Of a DNA stretch of 16,176 nucleotides, positions 1-7,004 are shown piece after piece (within the stretch, counting starts at the first letter, position 1; each line of letters begins with the position of its first letter). The notes beneath the pieces were generated by a model, which ran no database searches, had not been told where the DNA came from, and worked only from the letters and a program-made list of their open reading frames with translations. The stretch is taken from contig CAMLGG010000107.1 in the NCBI GenBank assembly GCA_946479475.1, forward strand, positions 1-16,176, in the 5' to 3' direction. Both the position numbers and the translations under genes were made by a program. Source of the stretch: an uncultured Ideonella sp. (lineage in GTDB: Bacteria; Pseudomonadota; Gammaproteobacteria; Burkholderiales; Burkholderiaceae).

Positions 1-878
1 TCTATCTGGCATGGCCCGACATATTGCAGACAGCGTCTGCAGTTTCTGCCATCGCAGCGCCGGCAGGCCAGAGATTGCAGGCGGCGTCTGCAATTTCTGA
101 AACCGACTTGGCCGCGGCACCTTCACTGGCTGCGATCGCAAGTCGGTTTCCACTGCCCTGGTCAGCCTACGTCCGCCTGCTGTCGGTGGCGAACGACGCT
201 GCGCGAAAGTTCTACGAAGCCGAGGCACTGCGCGGGGGATGGAGTGTTCGTCAGCTCGATCGGCAGATCAGCAGCCAGTTCTACGAGCGTGTGGCCTTGT
301 CGCGCAACAAGGCATCCATGTTGATCAAGGGATCGGTCGCCAAGCCACAGGACGCTGTTTCGCCCGAGGAGGCCATCAAGGATCCCTATGTCCTGGAATT
401 CCTCGAACTCAAGGACGAGTACTCCGAGAGCCAGCTTGAGGCGGCGCTGATCGAGCGCCTGGAGACCTTCCTGCTGGAGCTCGGTGGCGACTTCGCGTTC
501 ATCGGAAGGCAGCGCCGTCTGCGCATCGATGATCAGTGGTTCCGCGTCGATCTGTTGCTCTTCAACCGACGCCTACGCTGCCTGGTGGTCATCGACCTGA
601 AGATCGGCAGCTTCACGCATGCCGATGCCGGACAGATGCACGTCTACCTGAACTACGCCCGAGAGCATTGGACTCTGCCGGGCGAGAACCCTCCGGTCGG
701 TCTGATCCTGTGCGCAAGCAAGGGCACAGCACTGGCGCACTACGCGCTGGAGGGCCTGCCGAACAAGGTGCTGGCGGCGGAGTACAAGACGGCCCTGCCC
801 GACGAAGCGGTGCTCGCCGCCGAGCTGGACAGGACGCAACAACGGCTCGCCGCGGCAAAGCCTGATCGCAAGCGATAG
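1..878 (+). CDS. DUF1016/YhcG-type PD-(D/E)XK nuclease, 5' end cut by the window edge
   Basis: The reading frame is open from the first complete codon at base 3 (Y-L-A-W-P-D-I) into the 284 residues that follow the TTG at 24. These lead-in residues are typical of the middle of DUF1016 proteins, so the true start is upstream of the window and TTG 24 is not a start. Family proteins are usually about 340-380 aa. Counting from base 24, the conserved block FPLPWSAYVRLLSV is at 42-55 and the C-terminal nuclease fold at about 145-255. Its PD-(D/E)XK-like residues are D176 (VDLLLF), D191-x-K193 (IDLKIG) and Q204. Known: the family is common in genomic islands and beside restriction-modification genes; its biochemical role is poorly defined. 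Inferred: an accessory DNA-processing or defence-associated nuclease. Two near-identical palindromic repeats encode LQTASAVS and LQAASAIS in the linker. Stop is TAG at 876-878. Confidence 0.85.
   Translation, partial: YLAWPDILQTASAVSAIAAPAGQRLQAASAISETDLAAAPSLAAIASRFPLPWSAYVRLLSVANDAARKFYEAEALRGGWSVRQLDRQISSQFYERVALSRNKASMLIKGSVAKPQDAVSPEEAIKDPYVLEFLELKDEYSESQLEAALIERLETFLLELGGDFAFIGRQRRLRIDDQWFRVDLLLFNRRLRCLVVIDLKIGSFTHADAGQMHVYLNYAREHWTLPGENPPVGLILCASKGTALAHYALEGLPNKVLAAEYKTALPDEAVLAAELDRTQQRLAAAKPDRKR
23..99 (+). repeat. Two 26-bp direct copies of a palindromic repeat inside the nuclease gene
   Basis: Copies lie at 23-48 and 74-99, 51 bp apart (17 codons, so in frame), with 3 mismatches in 26. 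The core of copy 1 is TGCAGAC-AGC-GTCTGCA, a perfect 7-bp inverted repeat; copy 2 has one stem position changed. They encode L-Q-[TA]-A-S-A-[VI]-S in the variable linker between the N-terminal and nuclease domains. Confidence 0.75.
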
Positions 879-1007
879 TGCGTCATGCGTCCACTTCCTC
901 GCACCCGCGCAATCGCGCAATCGCCCTGAAACTGGCACCAGACTGGCACCAGCCCCAAACCGACTCAAATATGTTAGTGTTCGCTATCGCAAAAACACCA
1001 GTAAAAC
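879..1007. other. Gene-free spacer with a perfect 11-bp tandem repeat
   Basis: No gene is supported here. ACTGGCACCAG occurs twice in direct tandem at 931-941 and 942-952, after a short CGCGCAAT tandem near 907-922. An open frame (…GTRLAPAPNRLKY…) runs through the spacer into the antisense of the tRNA. It has the flavour of the extreme C-terminus of tRNA-integrating tyrosine recombinases, but it is too short to assign. It may be a scar of island integration. Confidence 0.4.
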
Positions 1008-1011
1008 TGGT
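991..1011 (-). terminator. Weak intrinsic terminator after the CAT-anticodon tRNA
   Basis: Read on the minus strand, ACCAGT-TTT-ACTGGT forms a perfect 6-bp stem with a 3-nt loop (997-1011), followed by TGTTTTT (991-996). The stem starts within the tRNA's own discriminator/CCA end, so it would compete with the acceptor end. The stem is short, so termination may be partial. Confidence 0.5.
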
Positions 1012-1084
1012 AGGCCGTGCTGGGCTCGAACCAGCGACCAAAGGATTATGAGTCCTCTGCTCTGACCAACTGAGCTAACGGCCC
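1008..1084 (-). tRNA. tRNA with CAT anticodon, probably tRNA-Ile2 (alternative: elongator tRNA-Met)
   Basis: On the minus strand the acceptor stem GGGCCGT pairs with ACGGCCT (one G-T pair at 1-72), followed by discriminator A and an encoded CCA; total 77 nt. The D arm (GCTC…GAGC), the anticodon arm AGGA-CTCATAA-TCCT and the T arm GCTGG-TTCGAGC-CCAGC are all intact. The anticodon is CAT. Pairs C4-G69 and C5-G68, known TilS (lysidine synthase) identity elements, are present, and the anticodon stem has the G27-U43 wobble that E. coli tRNA-Ile2 also has. The T arm stem matches E. coli tRNA-Ile2 as I recall it. I therefore favour Ile2, reading AUA after lysidine modification; automated scanners may label it Met. 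It is not the initiator type. Confidence 0.93.
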
Positions 1085-1090
1085 CCGAAC

Positions 1091-1129
1091 GGCACGCACT
1101 TCGCGGGCGTGCCGAAGGCGGGGATTGTA
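1091..1129 (-). promoter_or_regulatory. Possible tRNA promoter -10 box and leader hairpin
   Basis: On the minus strand TACAAT (1124-1129) is a good -10 hexamer (5/6) about 40 nt upstream of the mature tRNA 5' end; no convincing -35 was found. Between them, GGCACGC-N9-GCGTGCC (1091-1113) is a perfect 7-bp inverted repeat. The hairpin could be a tRNA leader structure or could help end gspD transcripts; it has no T tract. Confidence 0.35.
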
Positions 1130-1147
1130 CGTAGCGGGGAGGCGGCT

Positions 1148-3202
1148 TCAGGTGCCGCCGGTGGCTGCCGGCACCAAAGGCATGGGCGTGTCGTGCGGCA
1201 GCACGTTCTGCGCATCCCGCGGCAGCGCCCGCTGGCGGGCGCGGATCATGTCGTAGCGGTCGAGCGAAAGGGCGGTGGTGCTTTCTTCGTCGGGCATCAC
1301 CACCGGGCGCAGGAAGACGAGCAGGTTGGTCTTCCTGCGGGTGCGGCTGAGGGTCCGGAACAGGCTGCCGAGGACCGGGATGTCACCGAGGACCGGCCAC
1401 TGGTCGGCATCGCTGGTGTAGCTGTCCTCGATCAGGCCGCCGAGCACGATGATCTTGCCGTCGTTGACCACCACCGTCGATTCGATGGCGCGCTTGTTGG
1501 TCGTCGGACCCGCATTGGTCGTCCCCGGCGTGGTGCTGGAGGAGACCGAGGAAGACTCCTGCAGGATGCTCATGCGGATGGCGCCGCCGGGCCCGATCTG
1601 CGGGCGGATGCGCAGCGTGAGGCCCACGTCCTTGCGCTCGATGGTCTGGAACGGGTTGGTGGTCGTGCTCGAGGTGTACGAGCCCGTCACGAAGGGGACG
1701 TTCTGGCCCACGACGATCCTGGCCTCCTCGTTGTCGAGTGTGACGAGGTTGGCCGTCGAGAGAATGTTGGTGCCGCTGGTCGATTCGATGGCCTGGGCGA
1801 CGGTGCCCAGCGTCAGGTCGGTGCTGCTGCTGATGTTGAAGATCTGCTTCCACTGCAGGCCCACGTCCAACGCCTTGCTGGCGTCCACCTCCACCACCAG
1901 CGACTCGACGTAGAGCTGCGCACGGCGGTTGTCCAGTTGCTCGACCACGGCGGCCAGCTCGCGCAACAACGGCTCGGGCGCGGTGATGATCAGGGCGTTC
2001 GAAGCCGGATCGGCCTGGATGTAGCCGCCCGTGCTGGGCTGCGCGTTGCCGCTGACCGGCGCGGAGGCCTGGGCCGAGGAGCCGGCGCTGCTGCTGCCGC
2101 TCGAGTCGCTGGCGCTGATGCCACTGCTGGTGATGCCCGGGCGGGCGCTGGTCGCCTGTGCAGCGGGGCCGGCGCTCGCGGAGGAGCCGGCGCTCGCACC
2201 GCCCAGCGCTTCGGCCGAGAAGGCTGCACGCAGCACCGTGGCCAGCCGGATGGCCTCGGCGTGCTTCAGGTAGATCACGTGGACGTTGCTGCCCGCCAGG
2301 CCGGCGGCCCCGGGGCAATCGAGCCGGGCCACCAGCGAGCGGATGGCGGCCAGCCGCGCCGGGCTGGCGGCGCGAACCAGCAAGGCATTGCTGTGCGGGT
2401 CCGCGAGGATGGTCGCCGCGCTGGTGTTGCTGCCGGCACTGGCCGAGCGGCGCGCCTGCGTTGGATTGCCGCCCGCACCTGCCGGGGCCGTGGCCCCGGC
2501 CGTGCCTGCGCCGGAACTGGCCGGGTCCGTCAGCCGTGCCACCGTCACGGCCAGGTCCGTCGCCAGCGCATGCTCCAGCGGGATGACCTCGACGTCGGTG
2601 GCGCTCGGCGTGTCCAGGGCACCGATGACCTCGCCGAGGCGCGCCAGGTTGCTGGCGTAGTCGGTGATCACCAGGCTGTTGTTGCCCGGGTTCACGTTGA
2701 TCAGGTTGCTGGCACTGATCATCGGCCTCAGCACGGCCACGAGATTGCTCGCACTCTCGTAGTCGAGCCTGAAGATCTGGGTGAGTACCGGGTCACCCTG
2801 GCGCGAAGCCGCCACCGCCCTCTGCACGCTCACCGTGCCGGCCTGCACCTTCGCATCGGCCTCGGGCACGATCTTGAGCAGGCCATTGGACTCGACCACC
2901 GCGAAGCCCAGGCCGCGCAGCGAAGAAACGAACAAGGCATAGGCCTGGGCCTTGCTGACGCCCTGGTCGCTGACCAGCGTGAGCCTGCCCCTGACCTTCG
3001 GATCCAGCAGGATGGGCCGCCCGAGGATGTCCGCCATCACCTTCGACAGCGCCTCCACCTCGGTATCCGGAAAGTTCAGGGTCACGCCGCTGCCGCGCGT
3101 GGTCGCCTGGGCGGGCGGGACGAGGCAAAGCGCCGCCAGCAGCAGGCCGGGGAGCACGACGCGGGCGGCGCGGGCGGCGCGCGCGGGAGAAAGTTCAGAC
3201 AA
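1148..3202 (-). CDS. gspD: Type II secretion system secretin GspD
   Basis: A 684-residue outer-membrane secretin, which should form the multimeric exit channel for folded exoproteins. An Arg-containing N-region, a hydrophobic core (V15-V28) and PPAQA form a signal peptide. N0 is about 37-112, N1 135-198, N2 203-295 and N3 305-425, with Gly/Ser/Ala-rich insertions at about 227-262 and 332-392. The secretin core shows NVPFVTGSYT (501-510), ERKDVGLTLRIRPQI (522-536), VNDGKIIVLGGLI (579-591) and PVLGDIPVLGSLF (603-615), which is the secretin signature. Oddity: only about 28 residues separate GLQW (448-451) from NILSTANL (479-486), where I would expect roughly 70-100. The TTG start was chosen because no in-frame ATG/GTG lies just upstream and the signal peptide fits; there is no clear Shine-Dalgarno sequence. 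No gspC or gspE-M is adjacent: a tRNA follows directly, so the gene is solitary here. Confidence 0.9.
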   Translation of the reverse strand: MSELSPARAARAARVVLPGLLLAALCLVPPAQATTRGSGVTLNFPDTEVEALSKVMADILGRPILLDPKVRGRLTLVSDQGVSKAQAYALFVSSLRGLGFAVVESNGLLKIVPEADAKVQAGTVSVQRAVAASRQGDPVLTQIFRLDYESASNLVAVLRPMISASNLINVNPGNNSLVITDYASNLARLGEVIGALDTPSATDVEVIPLEHALATDLAVTVARLTDPASSGAGTAGATAPAGAGGNPTQARRSASAGSNTSAATILADPHSNALLVRAASPARLAAIRSLVARLDCPGAAGLAGSNVHVIYLKHAEAIRLATVLRAAFSAEALGGASAGSSASAGPAAQATSARPGITSSGISASDSSGSSSAGSSAQASAPVSGNAQPSTGGYIQADPASNALIITAPEPLLRELAAVVEQLDNRRAQLYVESLVVEVDASKALDVGLQWKQIFNISSSTDLTLGTVAQAIESTSGTNILSTANLVTLDNEEARIVVGQNVPFVTGSYTSSTTTNPFQTIERKDVGLTLRIRPQIGPGGAIRMSILQESSSVSSSTTPGTTNAGPTTNKRAIESTVVVNDGKIIVLGGLIEDSYTSDADQWPVLGDIPVLGSLFRTLSRTRRKTNLLVFLRPVVMPDEESTTALSLDRYDMIRARQRALPRDAQNVLPHDTPMPLVPAATGGT

Positions 3203-3298
3203 GGGCCGGGACAGCAGCGCGGCCTGCGCCGCGGAGCGCGCATGGTCCCGCCCCGATGTCAGCCCTTTGTGTGGCTCGGTGAAGAGCTCGTTGCCGGC

Positions 3299-4327
3299 TC
3301 AGCGCTGCGAAAGCGCGTTGCCCACCAGCCGCGAGGTGATGTCCACGATCTGGATCATGCGGTCGTACGCCATCCTCGTCGGCCCGATGACGCCCAGCGT
3401 GCCGACGATACGGCCGTCGACCTCGTAGGGGGCCGAAACGACCGACAGCTCCTCGTAGGGCACCACCCGGCTCTCGCCGCCGATGAAGATGCGCACGCCC
3501 TCGGCGCGGCTGGAGGTGTCGAGCAGCCGCATCAGCTGGGTCTTCTGCTCGAACAGGTCGAACAGCTTGCGCAAGGACCCGAGGTCGTTGCCGAAGTCCT
3601 GCACGCCCAGGAGGTTGCGCTCGCCGCTGACGACGACCTGGTCCTGCGTCTCTTCCATCGCCTCGCCGCCCACCTGCACCGCCGCCTTCATCAGGCCGGC
3701 GATCTCGCCGCGCAGCGCGTCGATCTCGCCCTTCAGGCGCTCGCGCACCTCCTCGATCGTCAGGCCGGCGTAGTGGGCGTTGAGGTAGTTGCTCGCTTCC
3801 ACCAGCTCGGACTGGGTCGGATCGTGGGCGGTGAAGATCACCCGGTTCTGCACGTCGCCGTCCGGCGCGACCAGGATGACCAGCACCCGCCGCTCGCCCA
3901 GGCGAAGGAACTCGATGTGGCGGAAGACGCTGGGCTTCTTCGGCGCGGTGACCACGCCGACGAAGCTCGACAGGTTGGACAGCAGCTGCGCCGCCTGGGC
4001 GATCACGCGCTGCGGCTGGTCGGGGTGCAGCTGCTCGCGGACGGCGGCGAGATCCGGCGGCGCATGCTCGAGATCGAGCGCCCGCGTGGTGAGCATGGTG
4101 TCGACGAACAGGCGGTAGCCGCGCGCGGTCGGGATGCGCCCGGCGGACGTGTGCGGGCTGACGATCAGGCCCAGGTCCTCGAGATCGGCCATCACGTTGC
4201 GGATGGTGGCCGGCGAGAGTTCCAGGCCCGAGGCCTTGGACAGCGTGCGCGAGCCGACCGGCTGGCCGTCCGCGATGTAGCGTTCGACCAGGGTTTTCAG
4301 CAGCGATCGGGAGCGCTCGTCGAGCAT
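3299..4327 (-). CDS. hrcA: Heat-inducible transcription repressor HrcA
   Basis: A 342-aa protein starting [20 protein letters not shown], the standard HrcA N-terminus. The winged-helix DNA-binding part is about 1-75 ([18 protein letters not shown] 38-55, [14 protein letters not shown] 59-72); a GAF-like dimerisation/sensor part spans about 105-325. Known: HrcA represses groE/dnaK-type operons by binding the CIRCE inverted repeat, and its folding depends on GroEL. The frame stays open far upstream across nadK, but conservation begins at the ATG at 4327. The gene is divergent from nadK, and gspD follows 96 bp downstream on the same strand. No CIRCE element (TTAGCACTC-N9-GAGTGCTAA) was seen in the window, so its targets lie elsewhere. 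There is no Shine-Dalgarno; a TACAAT box ends 6 nt before the ATG, suggesting a leaderless transcript. Confidence 0.96.
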   Translation of the reverse strand: MLDERSRSLLKTLVERYIADGQPVGSRTLSKASGLELSPATIRNVMADLEDLGLIVSPHTSAGRIPTARGYRLFVDTMLTTRALDLEHAPPDLAAVREQLHPDQPQRVIAQAAQLLSNLSSFVGVVTAPKKPSVFRHIEFLRLGERRVLVILVAPDGDVQNRVIFTAHDPTQSELVEASNYLNAHYAGLTIEEVRERLKGEIDALRGEIAGLMKAAVQVGGEAMEETQDQVVVSGERNLLGVQDFGNDLGSLRKLFDLFEQKTQLMRLLDTSSRAEGVRIFIGGESRVVPYEELSVVSAPYEVDGRIVGTLGVIGPTRMAYDRMIQIVDITSRLVGNALSQR

Positions 4328-4333
4328 GAAATC

Positions 4334-4339
4334 ATTGTA
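4334..4339 (-). promoter_or_regulatory. -10 box of hrcA (candidate leaderless promoter)
   Basis: TACAAT on the minus strand (5/6 to TATAAT). Its last base is exactly 7 nt before the A of the hrcA ATG, so the usual -10 to +1 spacing puts transcription start on the start codon. No good -35 was found; the 20-bp palindrome at 4357-4376 covers that position. Confidence 0.45.
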
Positions 4340-4356
4340 AGGACAGGTCTTCGCGA

Positions 4357-4376
4357 GGGCATTTGCGCAAAAGCCC
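4357..4376. promoter_or_regulatory. 20-bp palindrome between hrcA and nadK, candidate operator
   Basis: GGGCATTTGCGCAAAAGCCC pairs at 9 of 10 symmetric positions around a TTTGCGCAAA core. It lies midway between the two divergent -10-like boxes, centred about 39 bp upstream of the hrcA ATG and 31 bp upstream of the nadK ATG, so a bound protein would cover both -35 regions. No T tract follows either arm, so it is not a terminator, and it does not resemble CIRCE. The binding protein is unknown. Confidence 0.5.
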
Positions 4377-4382
4377 CTGTGG

Positions 4383-4388
4383 TGTAAT
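4383..4388 (+). promoter_or_regulatory. Extended -10 box of nadK (candidate near-leaderless promoter)
   Basis: TGTAAT (5/6 to TATAAT) is preceded by TGG, giving an extended -10 motif TGnTGTAAT. Start would fall at about 4395-4398, at most a few bases before the ATG at 4398. No purine-rich ribosome site lies between them. A weak TTGCGC at 4363-4368 is too close for a canonical -35. Confidence 0.4.
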
Positions 4389-4397
4389 TTGCCCGCC

Positions 4398-5273
4398 ATG
4401 CCCACCCGTTTCCGCCACGCCGCCCTGATCGGTAAATACCAGGCCCAGGGCATCCGGCCGATGCTGCAGGGCCTGGCCGAATTCCTCATCCAGCACGGGC
4501 TGGAGGTTTCCGTCGAGCGCGACACCGCGCTGAACACCGACTGGTCCGAGCACGGTGCCTTCACCCCGGCCGAGCTGGGCGAGCGCTGCGACATCGCCAT
4601 CGTGGTCGGCGGGGACGGCACCATGCTCGGCATCGCGCGCGAGCTGGCCGCCTTCAACCTGCCGCTGGTGGGCATCAACCAGGGCCGCCTGGGCTTCATC
4701 ACCGACATCCGCGCCTCCGACTGGGCCGAGGTGCTGGGCCCGATGATGCAGGGCGACTTCGAGGAAGAGCGCCGCGCCATGATCGAGGGCGAGGTCTGGC
4801 GGGACGGCGAGGTGATCTTCGAGGGCCTGGCGCTGAACGACGTCGTCGTCAGCCGCGGCAACACGGCCAGCATGGTCGAGCTGCGCATAGACGTCGGCCC
4901 CGAGTTCGTCGCCAACATCCGGGCCGACGGCCTGATCATGGCCTCGCCCACCGGCTCCACCGCCTACGCGCTCTCGGCCGGCGGCCCCATCCTGCACCCG
5001 GCCATCGCCGGCTGGGTGATGCTGCCGATCGCCTCGCACACCCTGTCCAACCGGCCGATCGTGCTGCCCGACGGGCAGGACGTGTCGGTCACCATCGTCG
5101 CCGGGCGCGATTGCAGCGCCAATTTCGACATGCACCGCCTGGCCAGCCTGCTGCACGGGGACCAGGTCCGCGTGCGCCGCTCGGCCCAGGCGGTCCGATT
5201 CCTGCACCCGCTGGGCTGGAGCTACTACGCCACCTTGCGCCGCAAGCTGCGCTGGTACGAAGGCGTGGTCTGA
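4398..5273 (+). CDS. nadK: NAD kinase
   Basis: A cytosolic enzyme that phosphorylates NAD to NADP, 291 aa with the ATG at 4398. Motifs: [17 protein letters not shown] at the N-terminus, [13 protein letters not shown] (69-81) with the GGDG motif at 71-74, [20 protein letters not shown], and [16 protein letters not shown], the nucleotide-binding signature. A TTG 9 bp upstream is in frame, but ATG is preferred because the homologues I know begin M-x(2-4)-F-R-H. The gene is divergent from hrcA and is followed 36 bp later by recN on the same strand. The order hrcA|nadK-recN is common in Burkholderiales. There is no Shine-Dalgarno; see the extended -10 box. Confidence 0.96.
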   Translation: MPTRFRHAALIGKYQAQGIRPMLQGLAEFLIQHGLEVSVERDTALNTDWSEHGAFTPAELGERCDIAIVVGGDGTMLGIARELAAFNLPLVGINQGRLGFITDIRASDWAEVLGPMMQGDFEEERRAMIEGEVWRDGEVIFEGLALNDVVVSRGNTASMVELRIDVGPEFVANIRADGLIMASPTGSTAYALSAGGPILHPAIAGWVMLPIASHTLSNRPIVLPDGQDVSVTIVAGRDCSANFDMHRLASLLHGDQVRVRRSAQAVRFLHPLGWSYYATLRRKLRWYEGVV

Positions 5274-5309
5274 CGCCTGAAGCCTGAAGCCGTTCCCGAC
5301 GTCCGTTCC

Positions 5310-7004
5310 ATGCTCAAGAGCCTCACCCTCAAGGATTTCGTCATCGTCCGCACGCTCGATGTCGAGTTCGAAACCGGCTTCTCCGTGCTCACCGGCGAGA
5401 CCGGCGCCGGCAAGTCCATCCTGATCGACGCGCTTCAGCTCGCCCTCGGCGCCCGCGCCGAGAACCACGTGGTCAGGGATGGCGCCGCGCGCGCCGAGAT
5501 CACCGCCGCCTTCGACACGCCGGCCTCGCTGGCCGCCTGGCTCGAAGAGGCCGGCTTCGACGCATCCGATGGAACGCTGCTGCTGCGCCGCATCGTCGAT
5601 GCCAAGGGCGGCAGCCGCGGCTTCATCAACGGCAGCGCCGCCACCGCGGCCCAGCTGCGCGAGGTGGCCGATCACCTCATCGACATCCACGGCCAGCACG
5701 CCTGGCAGGGCCTGACCCGGCCCGCGTCGGTGCGTGCGTTGCTCGACGAGCAGGCGGGCATCGATCCCAGGCCGCTCGCCGCCGCATACGAGGCGTGGCG
5801 TGAGGCCACGCAGGCGCTCGGATCGGCTCGCACCCGGCAGGGCGAACTCGCCAGCGAGCGCGAGCGCCTGCAGTGGCAGATCGGCGAGCTCGAGCGCCTG
5901 GCCCCGGGCGAAGAAGAGTGGCCCGAGCTCAACGCCGAGCATCAGCGGCTCGCCCATGCTCAGGCCCTGCTCGACGGCGCCGGCCAGGCCTCGCGGGACA
6001 TCTCCGGCGATGACGGTGAAAGCGCCTCGCGGCTGGTCGCACGGGCCCTGTCGGCGCTCGACGGCGTGGCGAGCTTCGATCCACGCCTGGCGCCCGTGGT
6101 GGAGGTGCTGCAAGGCGCCCAGGCCCAGCTCGAGGACGCGGCCCACACGCTCAACGCCTACCTCTCGCGCACCGAGCTCGATCCCGAGCGGCTGGCCGAG
6201 CTCGACAGCCGCATGTCGGCCTGGCTGAGCCTGGCCCGCCGCTACCGGCGCCCGCCCGAGGAACTCGCTGCCCTGCTGGCCGAGTGGCGCGCCGCGCTGC
6301 AGGCGCTCGACGAGGCCACCGACCTCGAAGGCCTGGAGCAGCGCGTCGCCGGCGCGCTGGCCGCCTGGCAATCCGAGGCCAAGGCCGTGAGCGCCGCTCG
6401 CAAGAAGGCGGCCAAGCCGCTGGCCCAACGCGTCACCGATGCGATGCAGCAGCTCGGCATGGCCGGCGGCCGCTTCGAGGTCGCCCTGCAGCCGTTGGAA
6501 GAGCCGCAGTCCTACGGCCTGGAGACGGTGGAGTTCCTCGTCGCCGGCCACGCCGGCAGCACACCGCGCCCGCTCGGCAAGGTGGCCTCGGGCGGCGAGC
6601 TTTCTCGCCTCGCGCTGGCCATCGCCGTCACCACGGCCCAGGCGCGTCAGCAAGGCGCTTCGGACAAGCGCCGCGCGACCAGCAGCCCGGCCACCCTGAT
6701 CTTCGACGAGATCGATTCCGGTGTCGGCGGCACCGTCGCCGATTCGGTCGGCCGCCTGATGAAGCAGTTGGGCCGCAGCGCCCAGGTGCTTGCCGTGACC
6801 CACCTGCCGCAGGTGGCGGCCTGCGCGGATCACCACTTCGTCGTGGCCAAGGCCACCGACGCCGGCCAGACGCTCAGCCAGGTCGCGCCGGTGCACGGCG
6901 AGGCCCGCGTCGCCGAAGTCGCGCGCATGCTCGGCGGCGACCGCGCCTCCGGCACCAGCCTCGCCCATGCGCAGGAGCTGATCCACCGCGCGGTGGCGAC
7001 ATGA
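5310..7004 (+). CDS. recN: DNA repair protein RecN
   Basis: An SMC-like ATPase of 564 aa that acts on double-strand breaks with RecA. It has an ABC-type head split by a coiled-coil region: Walker A GETGAGKS at 29-36, Q-loop region [12 protein letters not shown] near 125-137, a charged helical middle (about 150-380), the ABC signature SGGELSR at 427-433, Walker [13 protein letters not shown] from 463 (D466, E467), and the switch [12 protein letters not shown]. Length matches the family (about 550). ATG 5310 begins [13 protein letters not shown], the expected start. The 36-bp gap from nadK contains a GCCTGAA tandem (5275-5288) and no clear ribosome site, which suggests readthrough expression from nadK. 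The stop overlaps the rapZ start as ATGA. No obvious LexA box (CTGT-N8-ACAG) is visible in the short gap. Confidence 0.96.
   Translation: MLKSLTLKDFVIVRTLDVEFETGFSVLTGETGAGKSILIDALQLALGARAENHVVRDGAARAEITAAFDTPASLAAWLEEAGFDASDGTLLLRRIVDAKGGSRGFINGSAATAAQLREVADHLIDIHGQHAWQGLTRPASVRALLDEQAGIDPRPLAAAYEAWREATQALGSARTRQGELASERERLQWQIGELERLAPGEEEWPELNAEHQRLAHAQALLDGAGQASRDISGDDGESASRLVARALSALDGVASFDPRLAPVVEVLQGAQAQLEDAAHTLNAYLSRTELDPERLAELDSRMSAWLSLARRYRRPPEELAALLAEWRAALQALDEATDLEGLEQRVAGALAAWQSEAKAVSAARKKAAKPLAQRVTDAMQQLGMAGGRFEVALQPLEEPQSYGLETVEFLVAGHAGSTPRPLGKVASGGELSRLALAIAVTTAQARQQGASDKRRATSSPATLIFDEIDSGVGGTVADSVGRLMKQLGRSAQVLAVTHLPQVAACADHHFVVAKATDAGQTLSQVAPVHGEARVAEVARMLGGDRASGTSLAHAQELIHRAVAT

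Noticed and set aside
24..26. TTG as the start of the nuclease gene
   Set aside because: The frame continues upstream with family-like residues and the N-terminal half of the domain is missing, so the gene is cut by the window edge.
974..982. TTAGTGTTC as half of a CIRCE element
   Set aside because: No matching inverted half at the required spacing, and no chaperone gene is next to it.
1109..4387. 1092-codon open frame on the plus strand
   Set aside because: It is antisense to gspD and hrcA, which have clear family motifs; the product is rich in Arg/Gly/Ala/His/Asp with no domain pattern, typical of a high-GC shadow frame.
4328..4960. N-terminal 211-residue extension of hrcA
   Set aside because: Open by chance across nadK on the opposite strand; HrcA similarity begins exactly at MLDERSRS.
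4332..6986. 884-codon open frame on the minus strand
   Set aside because: It is antisense to nadK and recN; compositionally biased, no motif, explained by codon usage at high GC.
6284..7000. 239-residue N-terminal extension of rapZ
   Set aside because: It overlaps recN in another frame and has low-complexity Arg/Gly/Ala composition.
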